In this document: positions 33,229 through 41,056 of the stretch, one piece after another | How the letters are laid out: each line of letters opens with the position of its first letter | Position numbering within the stretch: the stretch's first letter is position 1 | Assembly (NCBI GenBank): GCA_029879725.1 | Contig: JAOUPR010000028.1 | Coordinates: forward strand, 1 to 41,577 | Length of the DNA: 41,577 bases | Source of the DNA: Gemmatimonadota bacterium | Lineage (GTDB): Bacteria; Gemmatimonadota; Gemmatimonadetes; Longimicrobiales; Gaopeijiaceae | Direction: 5' to 3' | Made by a program: the position numbers and the translations under genes | Notes under the pieces: model-generated | The model's database searches: none | Told to the model about the DNA's origin: nothing | Seen by the model: only the letters and a program-made list of their open reading frames with translations

Positions 33229-36155
33229 CCCTGCGGACCGGCGGAGCCGGCGGAACGGGGAAGGTCGAAGGCCGCCCGCTCGGGACGCACCGGCCTCAAC
33301 ATCCAGTACGGCCGCCGTGTGCCGTCGGGGGAGTGCGCCGTCGCGCCCCGCGTCATCTCCAACCAGCGGAGGTACGCGGCGTACCCCTTGTCCGTGTCCA
33401 CGGATACGTCGCCGTAGCGGTCGTCGGGCTCGGCGGGCCGGATACGCGCCGCCTGATGCCAGCAGTGCATCCCCGAGATGGGATCGGGGTGCACGGCGTG
33501 CGTGAGGTTCTGGTGCACGCCCAGGTCCGTCCACCACACGCGCATGGTGTCCGGATCGGAAGACTCGAACGGCCCACCGCCCTTGCGGACGTTCAGCGAC
33601 CACCGGGCGCCTTCCTTTTCCAACGCCACCGTGGACATCCCCATCCTCTGGCCCAGGTGGCCCTCCGGCTTCCATCGTCCCATGTGATGGCTGCACGCCA
33701 CCACTCCGGGACGGATCCCCTCGGTGATCCAGGCCTTCACCACGAAGTAGCCGGTCTCCGTCTCCACGCGGACCAGATCACCGGTGCGGGCGATGCCCAC
33801 GCGCGCGGCGTCTTCGGGGTGGATCCAGAGCGGATTCGTGTGGGCGATCTCCTCCAGCCACTTGGCGTTGATGCTTCGCGTGTGGATCTGGACGGGCACG
33901 CGGAAGGTCGTGATGAGGGGTACCTGGTCCGCGTCGAGGTTCTGCCGGTGGATGTGGCTCTTGATGTAGGTGGGGAGCGCCAGCTCGGGCCATCCCCACT
34001 CGTGGAGCGTACGGCTCCAGAACTCGAGCTTCCCCGTGGGGGTCGGCCACCCCCTCTTGATCTCTCCGTCCACGCGCACGCCCACGCGGCGCCGTCCCTC
34101 GGCGTCCGGATCGATCTTGATCCCGCCCGGCGCCTTCGGGGACGGCGGCACGGGGGCGCGTGTGTAGACCCGGTCCATGTCGTCCACGTGCACGTCTTCG
34201 AGTTCCGACTCGGGAACGAGTTGCTCGAAGACGCGGCCGACCTTCCGCGAGACCTCGAAGGCGCCGTAGCGGCGCATGTACTGGAGCGGGGTGAGCCCCT
34301 CCTTCGAAGCCGCCTCGGGAAGGCCGGGGACCGAGTTCTCGAACATCCACCCGTAGTATTCGTCCACGGTCATCTTCTCACCGGGACGCTCCAACGACTC
34401 GAAGAACTCGCGGATCCCCAACGAGCCGTCGGGGTCGATACGCCAGGTGAGCTCGATCCAGAACTCGTTCTCCTCCCACACTTCGCCGGGGTTCACGGCG
34501 CGGGTGTCGGACACGTCCTCGCCGAGACGCTCCCGCGCGGCCCGGAGCACGGGTTGCCGGAAGCCGATCCACTGGCCGTCGTACTGCTCGTACGAGGTGA
34601 GGTCGTGCCGCTCCGACGAGTGCCCCATGGGGAGGATGTAGTCCGCGAAGAACGCCGTCTCGTTCCACGTGGGGGTCATGGCCACGTGGACTCCGATCCG
34701 CTTCGGGTCCTTGAGCATGTCCACCCAGTGGAACCCGTCGGGGTTGGTCCAGACCGGGTTGTAGACGCGGGTGAAGTACACGTCCACGTACCCGTCCCGC
34801 TCCTTCATGAGGTGCGGCATGAGAAACGACATCTCCATGAGCGCCAGCGGGTACTCGTCGGGCCACAGGATGTCGTTCCACTGCCGGGGATGCCGGTGGG
34901 GCGCCCGGGGAGGCTTGGGAACGTACTTGTTCCAGGAGTTGGGGAACGTGCCCCCCTCGGTGGCGATGGACCCGGTGAGGGCGTTCAGGAAGAGGAGCGT
35001 GCGCGCCACCTGCCACCCCCCCAGGTTCCCGGAGCCGGCGCTCCGCCAGTTGTGGGTGGCCAGCCGGGTGCCGGCGGTGGCGATGGTGGCCGCGACATCG
35101 CGAAGCGTATCCGCATCCAGCCCCGACTCGGCGGCGGCGAATTCGAAGGTGTAGCTGGCGTACTCCTCCCGGAGCGCGGCCTCGAAGTCCTCGAAGGAGG
35201 CGCCGGCCCGGCCCCTCACCTCCGTCATGTACTCCCGCCAGTTCCACCAGCGGCGAACGTACTCCCGGTCGTACCGTCCCTCCCGGATCATCCAACTGGC
35301 CACCGCCAGGAAGATGGCGGCTTCGGAGCCGGGATACGGCGCGAGCCAGAAATCCGCGTGGGTGGCCGTGTTGGAGAGGCGGGTGTCGAAGACGATGAGC
35401 TTGGCGCCGTTCTTCTTCCCCTCCATGATCCGCTGCGCGTGGGGGTTGAAGTAGTGCCCCGTCTCCAGGTGGCTGCTCACCAGGACGATGACCTTCGCGT
35501 TGGCATGGTCGGGGCTCGGCCGGTCCATCCCCATCCAGAAATGGTATCCGGCGCGGGCGCCGCTGGAGCAGACGTTGGTGTGGGAGTTGTGGCCGTCCAC
35601 CCCCCAGGCCGCCAGCATCCGCGTGGTGTACCCGTCCTCTCCCGGGCGCCCGACGTGGTACATCACTTCGTTGTGGCGGTCCTCCCGCATGGCCTGCCGG
35701 ATACGGGCGGCGATGTCGTCGAGGGCGTCGTCCCAGGTGACCCGCTCCCACTTCCCCTCTCCTCGTCCGCCCACCCGCTTCAGGGGGTGCAGGATCCGGT
35801 CGGGATCGGTGATCTGGTTCATGGTGGCGGGGCCCTTGGCGCAGTTCCGCCCCCGCGATCCGGGGTGCTCGGGGTTCCCCTCGAACTTCCGCACCTGGAG
35901 GGTGTCGCGGTCCACGTACGCCAGAAGACCGCACGCCGACTCGCAGTTGAAGCAGGTGGTGGGAACCAGCATGTACCGCTTCTCCACCCGCCGGGGCCAC
36001 GACCTGGCGTCGAGCTCCACCCAGTCGTTCCACCGCTCCTTGGGGGGAAAGTGGGCCAGATGGATGCGCGACGGTCCCGGATAGAACGTCTCTCCCCGTC
36101 CTTCCACCTCGGAGCGGGCGGCGGACACCCTCTGATTCAGTTCGTTGAGATCCAT
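33225..36155 (-). CDS. soeA: Molybdopterin oxidoreductase catalytic subunit, SoeA-like
   Basis: A 976-residue DMSO-reductase-family enzyme. C68, C71, C75 and C105 (CFNCESAC...NCAKG) bind one 4Fe-4S cluster. C196 in HTNVCSSGARAG sits where the family's molybdenum ligand lies. Later blocks are WRSAGSGNLGGWQ, MTPTWNETAFFADYILP and the cofactor-binding C-terminal domain (HTNPLWIHPEDAARVG). There is no Tat signal, so it should act in the cytoplasm, as the quinone-linked sulfite dehydrogenase SoeABC does. Neighbouring sulfide-oxidation genes support sulfite to sulfate as the reaction, but polysulfide, thiosulfate or arsenate reductases are related and not excluded. GAGGA precedes the ATG at 36155, 13 bases after the stop of the electron-transfer subunit. 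Confidence 0.82.
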   Translation of the reverse strand: MDLNELNQRVSAARSEVEGRGETFYPGPSRIHLAHFPPKERWNDWVELDARSWPRRVEKRYMLVPTTCFNCESACGLLAYVDRDTLQVRKFEGNPEHPGSRGRNCAKGPATMNQITDPDRILHPLKRVGGRGEGKWERVTWDDALDDIAARIRQAMREDRHNEVMYHVGRPGEDGYTTRMLAAWGVDGHNSHTNVCSSGARAGYHFWMGMDRPSPDHANAKVIVLVSSHLETGHYFNPHAQRIMEGKKNGAKLIVFDTRLSNTATHADFWLAPYPGSEAAIFLAVASWMIREGRYDREYVRRWWNWREYMTEVRGRAGASFEDFEAALREEYASYTFEFAAAESGLDADTLRDVAATIATAGTRLATHNWRSAGSGNLGGWQVARTLLFLNALTGSIATEGGTFPNSWNKYVPKPPRAPHRHPRQWNDILWPDEYPLALMEMSFLMPHLMKERDGYVDVYFTRVYNPVWTNPDGFHWVDMLKDPKRIGVHVAMTPTWNETAFFADYILPMGHSSERHDLTSYEQYDGQWIGFRQPVLRAARERLGEDVSDTRAVNPGEVWEENEFWIELTWRIDPDGSLGIREFFESLERPGEKMTVDEYYGWMFENSVPGLPEAASKEGLTPLQYMRRYGAFEVSRKVGRVFEQLVPESELEDVHVDDMDRVYTRAPVPPSPKAPGGIKIDPDAEGRRRVGVRVDGEIKRGWPTPTGKLEFWSRTLHEWGWPELALPTYIKSHIHRQNLDADQVPLITTFRVPVQIHTRSINAKWLEEIAHTNPLWIHPEDAARVGIARTGDLVRVETETGYFVVKAWITEGIRPGVVACSHHMGRWKPEGHLGQRMGMSTVALEKEGARWSLNVRKGGGPFESSDPDTMRVWWTDLGVHQNLTHAVHPDPISGMHCWHQAARIRPAEPDDRYGDVSVDTDKGYAAYLRWLEMTRGATAHSPDGTRRPYWMLRPVRPERAAFDLPRSAGSAGPQG

Positions 36156-36168
36156 GCGTGTACCGTCC

Positions 36169-37707
36169 TCAGGCCAGGGGAACGCTCTGGCCCGCCTGGA
36201 CGTAGGCGTGCTCGTAGGCGAGGAGCCCCATCAGCCCGGCGAGCGCGGCCGGGACGGGGTAGGAACCGGAGAGGAAGAACGCCGCCACCGCCAGCACCAT
36301 CCCGCTCCAGAAGAAACCGGCGAAGCGGCCGCGGGTCATGTTGCGGGCGGCCAGCGCGGCGTGAGCCGTGGGGTGCCCCACCGCCACCTCCCCCACCGCC
36401 AGGGCCAGGTGGAGGACCACGCTCAGCCCGAAGAACCAGGAGACCGGTCCGAGGAGATCCGGATCCGGACGCTGGACCAGCATCACCGCGCCCCCGGCCA
36501 TCAGCGCCTGAACCGCGAGGTGAGCGGGGAGAAGTGGACTCTGCCAGAGGTCGCGCGCCTTCGCCTGGGCGAAGAGGAACGCGGTATAGACGGCGGTCAT
36601 GAGCGCCAGCGGTCCACCCACCCAGGCCAGCATGGGGGTGAGATCCGCCCTCCCCACGAAGCTCGCCGCCAGGTGGGCCGCCAACACCCCCCCGTATCCG
36701 GTGATGATGAACCCCCCTCTCACGAGCCAGCTCCGTGGCTGAGGCTTCAGGAGCACCATCCAGAAGCGCTCGGGGTGGTCGAGGTCCCAGATCAGGATGA
36801 TCCCGGTGAGGACCAACCCCGCCATGGACGGGACCGCGGCCCCCCATCCCCACTCGGCGGAATACCACGGAAGGATCCCCAGGACCGCGAGCAGGAGGGG
36901 CATGAGGTACGCCCCCGCCGCCACGGACTTGGTGAAGGTGTAGAGGCTGACCCGGAAGTCCCATGGCGCGCGATGGGGGATGTCGTAGCTCAGCACCGCC
37001 GCCGCCGAACTGTTGTGCGGCCCGGGGTGCCCCGACGGGACCTGGTGGGAGACGTTCCCCTGCTCCGCCCACATGAAGAGCCCCCCATCGGGGAGCCGGG
37101 CCCCCAGTGGATCCAGGGTGACCTGGTCCGCGCCCTTGTAGAAGAGCTTGGGGTGCGTCTCCTTTTCCGGGCGGCGCACCGAGACGGCCTCCCGGTGGAT
37201 GATCTCGCTGACCAGGGAGAGGGGGTCGTTCATGTCTCCGATGACGAGAGCCTGCGTCGGGCACACCACCACGCACGACGGCTCCAGCCCCACGTCGATC
37301 CGGTGCGCGCAGAAGTTGCACTTCTCCGCCGAATGATCCTCCGGATTGATGAAGATGGCGTCGTACGGGCACGACGCGATGCACGCCTTGCACCCGATGC
37401 AGATGGACTTGTCGAAGTCCACGATCCCGTCGGGGCGCTGGTGCATGGCCGCGGTGGGACACGCCGCCACGCAGGGCGGGTCGGCGCACTGGTTGCACCG
37501 CGTGACCTGGAAGTGCCGTCGCGCCTGCGGGAAGTGCCCCTTGTCCACGTACTTGACGTACGTGCGGGTCACCCCCAACGGAACCTGATGCTCCGACTTG
37601 CACGCCGTGGTGCAGGCGTGGCATCCGATACACTTGGTCTGGTCCACCACCTTGGCCCAGCGGGTCGCCCGACCTTCGACCACTCCCTGCTCCACCGTTA
37701 CGGCCAC
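36169..37707 (-). CDS. Fused four-cluster ferredoxin and NrfD/DmsC membrane anchor (SoeB-SoeC-like)
   Basis: A 512-residue protein joining two subunits that are usually separate. Residues 1-200 carry 16 cysteines in four motifs: CIGCHACTTAC (26-36), CNQCADPPCVAACP, CIGCKACIASCP and CNFCAHRIDVGLEPSCVVVC, enough for four 4Fe-4S clusters. Residues 250-505 have about eight helices (AAGAYLMPLLLAVLGIL, LVLTGIILIWDLDHPERFW) and RSWLVRGGFIITGYG, the NrfD/PsrC-type quinone-site region. It should pass electrons between the molybdoenzyme and the quinone pool. The start is GTG at 37707 with GAGAGGG upstream. It is the first gene of the operon. The fusion is unusual; the known Soe enzymes have separate B and C subunits. 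Confidence 0.85.
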   Translation of the reverse strand: MAVTVEQGVVEGRATRWAKVVDQTKCIGCHACTTACKSEHQVPLGVTRTYVKYVDKGHFPQARRHFQVTRCNQCADPPCVAACPTAAMHQRPDGIVDFDKSICIGCKACIASCPYDAIFINPEDHSAEKCNFCAHRIDVGLEPSCVVVCPTQALVIGDMNDPLSLVSEIIHREAVSVRRPEKETHPKLFYKGADQVTLDPLGARLPDGGLFMWAEQGNVSHQVPSGHPGPHNSSAAAVLSYDIPHRAPWDFRVSLYTFTKSVAAGAYLMPLLLAVLGILPWYSAEWGWGAAVPSMAGLVLTGIILIWDLDHPERFWMVLLKPQPRSWLVRGGFIITGYGGVLAAHLAASFVGRADLTPMLAWVGGPLALMTAVYTAFLFAQAKARDLWQSPLLPAHLAVQALMAGGAVMLVQRPDPDLLGPVSWFFGLSVVLHLALAVGEVAVGHPTAHAALAARNMTRGRFAGFFWSGMVLAVAAFFLSGSYPVPAALAGLMGLLAYEHAYVQAGQSVPLA

Positions 37708-37837
37708 GTGCGCCCTCTCACGATGAGGTACTCAAGACCCGCTGGACGAAAGGGCGCCGATCACCGACGCCGTGCCGGGAGAAAGATGGCATATCAGGAG
37801 CATGAAGGTAGACGCGTGTCGGCCGATCACGGATCGA

Positions 37838-38203
37838 TCAAACGCGCTCGACCTCGAGGGAGCCTTCGCGAATACACCCGAGAATCTGGGACACCCTCGG
37901 CTCGATGACCCGATAGTAGACGAAGACACCCTCGCGACGGCACTCCACGACGCTTTTTCCCCTCAGGATCCCCAACTGCTGGGACACCGCGGCCTGCGCG
38001 GCCCCGGTGTATTCCTGCAGGTCCTTGACCGTCATCTCGCACTCCTGCATCGCCTCCAGGAGGCGGAGACGGAGCGGATGGCCCAGACATTTGATCATGT
38101 CCGCCGCCCTGCGCAGTCGGTCCTGGGGGATCCTGTGGCTCATCGATTCACCAATCTCGGGCAGACACTCGTCCTCGCCCACGGAGGACGCGGAATCATA
38201 CAT
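37838..38203 (-). CDS. ArsR-family transcriptional regulator, possibly thiol/persulfide sensing
   Basis: A 121-residue regulator. Its winged-helix core is IKCLGHPLRLRLLEAM, TVKDLQEYTGAAQAAVSQQL then GILR, and REGVFVYYRV. There are five cysteines: C13, C39, C55, C88 and C110. C55 is in the helix before the recognition helices and C110 in the last helix, a layout reminiscent of the persulfide sensors SqrR and BigR, though the spacing (55) is shorter than theirs as I recall. I chose the ATG at 38203 because GGAG lies 5 bases upstream; a start at 38143 would give a 101-residue core. It lies upstream of the molybdoenzyme operon on the same strand, with 130 bases between, and diverges from the PAS-regulator operon, so it could control either. 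Confidence 0.8.
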   Translation of the reverse strand: MYDSASSVGEDECLPEIGESMSHRIPQDRLRRAADMIKCLGHPLRLRLLEAMQECEMTVKDLQEYTGAAQAAVSQQLGILRGKSVVECRREGVFVYYRVIEPRVSQILGCIREGSLEVERV

Positions 38204-38343
38204 AGGTCTCCATGCGAATCCGTGCAACCGGTGCCCCCGGCCGGCCTCCCGGGAAGCCACGTGCCCCGCCGGGCGTCGGGACATTTCCCACATGCACCCA
38301 CGGTCTCATCCCGACACAAACGGCCTTCGGCTGTTGCAATCTT

Positions 38344-38371
38344 TGAAACACGAATGAAACACAACGTTTCA
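38344..38371. promoter_or_regulatory. Repeated operator-like element TGAAACAC
   Basis: TGAAACAC occurs at 38344-38351 and 38355-38362, 11 bases apart, one helical turn. The second copy is the left arm of the palindrome TGAAACACAACGTTTCA (38355-38371). A weaker TGAACCAC follows at 38376-38383, about two turns on. The cluster lies between the ArsR gene and the PAS-Fis regulator, within 55 bases of the latter's start. It is a probable binding site for one of these regulators or for a dimer of Fis-type helices. Confidence 0.55.
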
Positions 38372-38394
38372 TACATGAACCACGAGGGGGCCAC

Positions 38395-38916
38395 ATGACC
38401 GACGCCGGGGGCAGGAACGAGGGGAGGCACGCCTCCGCCGACGCCGCCACGGCGGTCGCGTTGATGGAGCTGGCCGACCTCGCGTGGTTCCAGGTCGACG
38501 CGGAGCGGCGAATCGTGGCCATGAGCCCCCTCATGGAGGAAGTCACGGGATTCAGGGCGGACGATGTCCTGGGCGACTCCTGCCTCCGCATCCACCGATG
38601 TGGGGACTGCCTGAAGGGGTGTGGCGTGTTCGACCGGGGGGTCGTGAAGGACATCCGGCTCGAGTTGTACAGGGCGGACGGATCACTCATCCCCGTGAGC
38701 AAGTCCGGCCAGGTGTTCCGGGACGCCGGCGGCCGCATCACCGGAGCCGTCGAAATCGTGAGACCCCTGGATACGCCGCCCGCGAAAGCCGGCGAAGCGC
38801 GCAGGATCGAAGAAGCTCTGGCCCATGCACGCTACAGCCGCTCCGACGCGGCGGCGGCGTTGGGAATGAGTCGCACGACTCTCTGGAGAAAAATGAAACA
38901 ATACGGGCTCGCGTAG
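38395..38916 (+). CDS. PAS domain - Fis-type HTH regulator with a cysteine motif, no AAA+ domain
   Basis: A 173-residue protein. Residues 22-125 form a PAS domain (LADLAWFQVDAERRIVAM, EEVTGFRADDVLG, YRADGSLIPVSKSG). It contains the cysteine group C63, C69, C72 and C76 (CLRIHRCGDCLKGC), a C-x5-C-x2-C-x3-C pattern able to hold a metal or Fe-S cluster or to form a disulfide. Residues 138-173 are a Fis-type DNA-binding helix-turn-helix (YSRSDAAAALGMSRTTLWRKMKQYG). Regulators of this kind usually carry a central sigma-54 AAA+ domain, which is missing here. The ATG at 38395 follows GAGGGGG. It is 25 bases before the sulfide:quinone oxidoreductase gene and so probably controls the sulfur operon in response to redox state or sulfide. 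Confidence 0.8.
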   Translation: MTDAGGRNEGRHASADAATAVALMELADLAWFQVDAERRIVAMSPLMEEVTGFRADDVLGDSCLRIHRCGDCLKGCGVFDRGVVKDIRLELYRADGSLIPVSKSGQVFRDAGGRITGAVEIVRPLDTPPAKAGEARRIEEALAHARYSRSDAAAALGMSRTTLWRKMKQYGLA

Positions 38917-38941
38917 CCCGTCGACCACAAAGGCGCATACG

Positions 38942-40174
38942 ATGAGAAACCTTGTGATCCTGGGGGGCGGCACGGCCGGCACGATGATGTCGGCCAAGAT
39001 GCGCCGTGCCCTCGACCCGAAGGAGTGGTCCATCACCATCGTGGACCAGGACAACGAGCACATCTATCAACCCGGCCTCCTCTTCATCCCCTTCGGCATC
39101 TACAGGGCCAAGGACGTGGTGAAGCCGCGGTCGCGGTACGTCCCCTCCGGCGTGGACCTGGTCCTCTCCGAGATCGACGTGATCGACCACGAGGCGAACG
39201 AGGTGCGCCTGGCCGACGGCTCCACCCTTCCCTACGACTTCCTCGTCATCGCCACGGGAAGCCGGATCGTGCCGGCCGAGGTGGAAGGACTGACCGGCCC
39301 GGGGTGGCATGAGAACATCTTCGACTTCTACACGTTGGAAGGCGCCCAGGGACTGTTCCGCGCCCTGGAACGCTTCGAAGAGGGGCGGCTCGTCCTGAAC
39401 GTGGCCGAGATGCCCATCAAGTGCCCGGTCGCGCCACTGGAATTCATGTTCCTGGCGGATTGGTACTTCCATCAGAAAGGCGTCCGCGACAAGGTGGAGC
39501 TGGTCTACGCGACGCCCCTGGACGGAGCCTTCACCAAGCCGCGCGCCTCGTCCCTCCTGGGCGGGCTCCTGGAGAAGAAGGGCGTGAAGGTGGAGACCCT
39601 CTTCAACGTGAGCTCGGTGGACGGCGAAGCCCGCACCATCTCCAGCTGGGACGAGCGCGTCCTCTCCTACGACCTCCTCGTCACGATCCCCACCCACATG
39701 GGGAGCGAAGCCGTGGAGCGTTCCGGGCTGGGAGACGACCTCGCCTTCGTGCCCACGAACAAGCACACGCTCCAGGCGGACGCGGCGGAGAACATCTTCG
39801 TGATCGGAGACGCCACCAACCTCCCCTCGTCCAAGGCCGGATCCGTGGCCCACTTCCAGGGCGAGGTGCTGGAGAAGAACCTCCTGCGCGCCATCGAAGG
39901 GAGGGAGCTCCTTCCCGATTTCGATGGGCACGCCAACTGCTTCATCGAGTCCGGCTTCGACAAGGCCGTGCTCATCGACTTCAACTACGACACGGAGCCC
40001 CTTCCCGGGCGGTTCCCCCTCCCCGGCGTGGGGCCCATGAGCCTCCTCCAGGAGAGCGAGGCCAACCACTGGGGGAAGATGGCCTTCCGCTGGATCTACT
40101 GGAACCAACTCCTGGCAGGAAAGGAACTGCCGCTCGTCGACTCGAAGATGTCCCTGCTGGGCAAGTGGAGCTGA
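38942..40174 (+). CDS. sqr: Sulfide:quinone oxidoreductase-like flavoprotein
   Basis: A 410-residue FAD enzyme. The N-terminal dinucleotide loop is LVILGGGTAGTM, and ATGSRIV and VIGDATNLPSSKAG are the usual FAD blocks. C161 in MPIKCPVAPLEF and C333 in HANCFIES match two of the catalytic cysteines of sulfide:quinone oxidoreductase (C160 and C356 in the Acidithiobacillus enzyme, from memory). The third, near position 128, is absent: that region has aromatic residues (FDFYTLE). It should oxidise sulfide at the membrane and pass electrons to quinone, releasing sulfane sulfur or loading it on an acceptor. Second gene of the + strand sulfur operon. The C-terminus (HWGKMAFRWIYWNQLLAG) has the amphipathic helices that anchor such enzymes to the membrane. 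Confidence 0.85.
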   Translation: MRNLVILGGGTAGTMMSAKMRRALDPKEWSITIVDQDNEHIYQPGLLFIPFGIYRAKDVVKPRSRYVPSGVDLVLSEIDVIDHEANEVRLADGSTLPYDFLVIATGSRIVPAEVEGLTGPGWHENIFDFYTLEGAQGLFRALERFEEGRLVLNVAEMPIKCPVAPLEFMFLADWYFHQKGVRDKVELVYATPLDGAFTKPRASSLLGGLLEKKGVKVETLFNVSSVDGEARTISSWDERVLSYDLLVTIPTHMGSEAVERSGLGDDLAFVPTNKHTLQADAAENIFVIGDATNLPSSKAGSVAHFQGEVLEKNLLRAIEGRELLPDFDGHANCFIESGFDKAVLIDFNYDTEPLPGRFPLPGVGPMSLLQESEANHWGKMAFRWIYWNQLLAGKELPLVDSKMSLLGKWS

Positions 40175-40176
40175 CC

Positions 40177-40731
40177 ATGAACGTCGCGGATGTGATGGAC
40201 CTCCCGGAGGTGCGGAGCGACTCCGAACTCCTCACGGAGCTGAGAGCCATGAACGAGAAGCTGGACCGCATCGACAAGGCGGTCACGGCGATGGAGTACC
40301 GAATCGAAGGGATCGAGGAGTTGCGGGAAGACCTCTGGCCCATGGTCCAGGGCGTGTCGCACGCCGTGACCACCCGGCTCCACGAGTTGGAGCAGGCCGG
40401 GGCGATCGGATTCGCCCGGGAGGGGATCAACGTGCTCGAGCGCGTCGCCACCTCCTTCACCGAAGAAGACGTCCGCCTTCTGGGCGAGAACGTCGTGAGC
40501 ATCCTGCGCACGGTGCGCAATCTCACGCAGCCTGAAATCCTTGGCGTCGCCGACCGGGCGGCCGGCGCGTTGAAGGACACCACCGGAGACACCCACCCGA
40601 AGAAGCTGGGCGTCGTCCGGGCCCTCCGCGATCCGGACGTCCGGCGCGGAATGAACCTCCTCCTGGCGGTCATGAAGGAACTCGGCCACCAGGAGCCCGT
40701 TGCAGCAGATACCCAAACCCCCACCAAGTGA
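40177..40731 (+). CDS. DUF1641 family protein
   Basis: A 184-residue helical protein. The N-terminal 55 residues (LLTELRAMNEKLDRID onward) look coiled-coil. The core LGENVVSILRTVRNLTQPEI and RDPDVRRGMNLLLAVMKEL are the conserved DUF1641 blocks. Such proteins are found beside sulfide:quinone oxidoreductase or formate dehydrogenase genes, but their function is unknown. GTGGAG lies 6 bases before the ATG at 40177, only 2 bases after the flavoprotein stop. No cysteines and no membrane segment are seen. A structural or recruiting role for the membrane flavoprotein is possible. Confidence 0.83.
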   Translation: MNVADVMDLPEVRSDSELLTELRAMNEKLDRIDKAVTAMEYRIEGIEELREDLWPMVQGVSHAVTTRLHELEQAGAIGFAREGINVLERVATSFTEEDVRLLGENVVSILRTVRNLTQPEILGVADRAAGALKDTTGDTHPKKLGVVRALRDPDVRRGMNLLLAVMKELGHQEPVAADTQTPTK

Positions 40732-40735
40732 GGAC

Positions 40736-41056
40736 ATGATGACCACCGAGCTTCTTGCCGGACTGAACATAGAGTTGGACGCCGAAGGCTTCCTCGTGAA
40801 CGCCGACCAGTGGACGCCCGAGATCGCCGAGGAGATCGCCCGCCGGAGCGGGATCGAACCCCTCACCGACCGGCACTGGACCGTCATCGACTTCTGCCGG
40901 AAGGACGCGGCCGACCAGGGCACGCCACCCACCATCCGCCGGATCACCAAGAACACGGACGTCTCCACGAAGGAGATCTACCAACTCTTCCCCAAGGGCC
41001 CGGGGATCCTCGCGTCCAGGATCGCCGGTCTCACCAAGCCGAAGGGGTGCATCTGA
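40736..41056 (+). CDS. DsrC/TusE-like sulfur carrier protein, single C-terminal cysteine
   Basis: A 106-residue protein with the DsrC fold pattern: LDAEGFLVNADQWTPEIAEE, LTDRHWTVIDFCRK, PPTIRRITK, then a C-terminal arm ending RIAGLTKPKGCI. The penultimate C105 is the sulfur-carrying cysteine. True DsrC has a second cysteine eleven residues earlier; here it is S94, so the protein belongs with TusE-like relay proteins rather than trisulfide-forming DsrC. Two tandem ATGs occur at 40736 and 40739; AAGTGAGG upstream favours the second slightly. It lies between DUF1641 and DsrE2 with 4-8 base spacing and a 1-base overlap, and should take persulfide from SQR/DsrE2 partners. Confidence 0.88.
   Translation: MMTTELLAGLNIELDAEGFLVNADQWTPEIAEEIARRSGIEPLTDRHWTVIDFCRKDAADQGTPPTIRRITKNTDVSTKEIYQLFPKGPGILASRIAGLTKPKGCI

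Noticed and set aside
32646..36602. A very long open frame (about 1,300 codons) on the + strand
   Set aside because: It is antisense to the molybdoenzyme and chaperone genes. The sequence is low-complexity Arg/Pro/His/Gly-rich, as expected from the third-position GC bias of the opposite strand.
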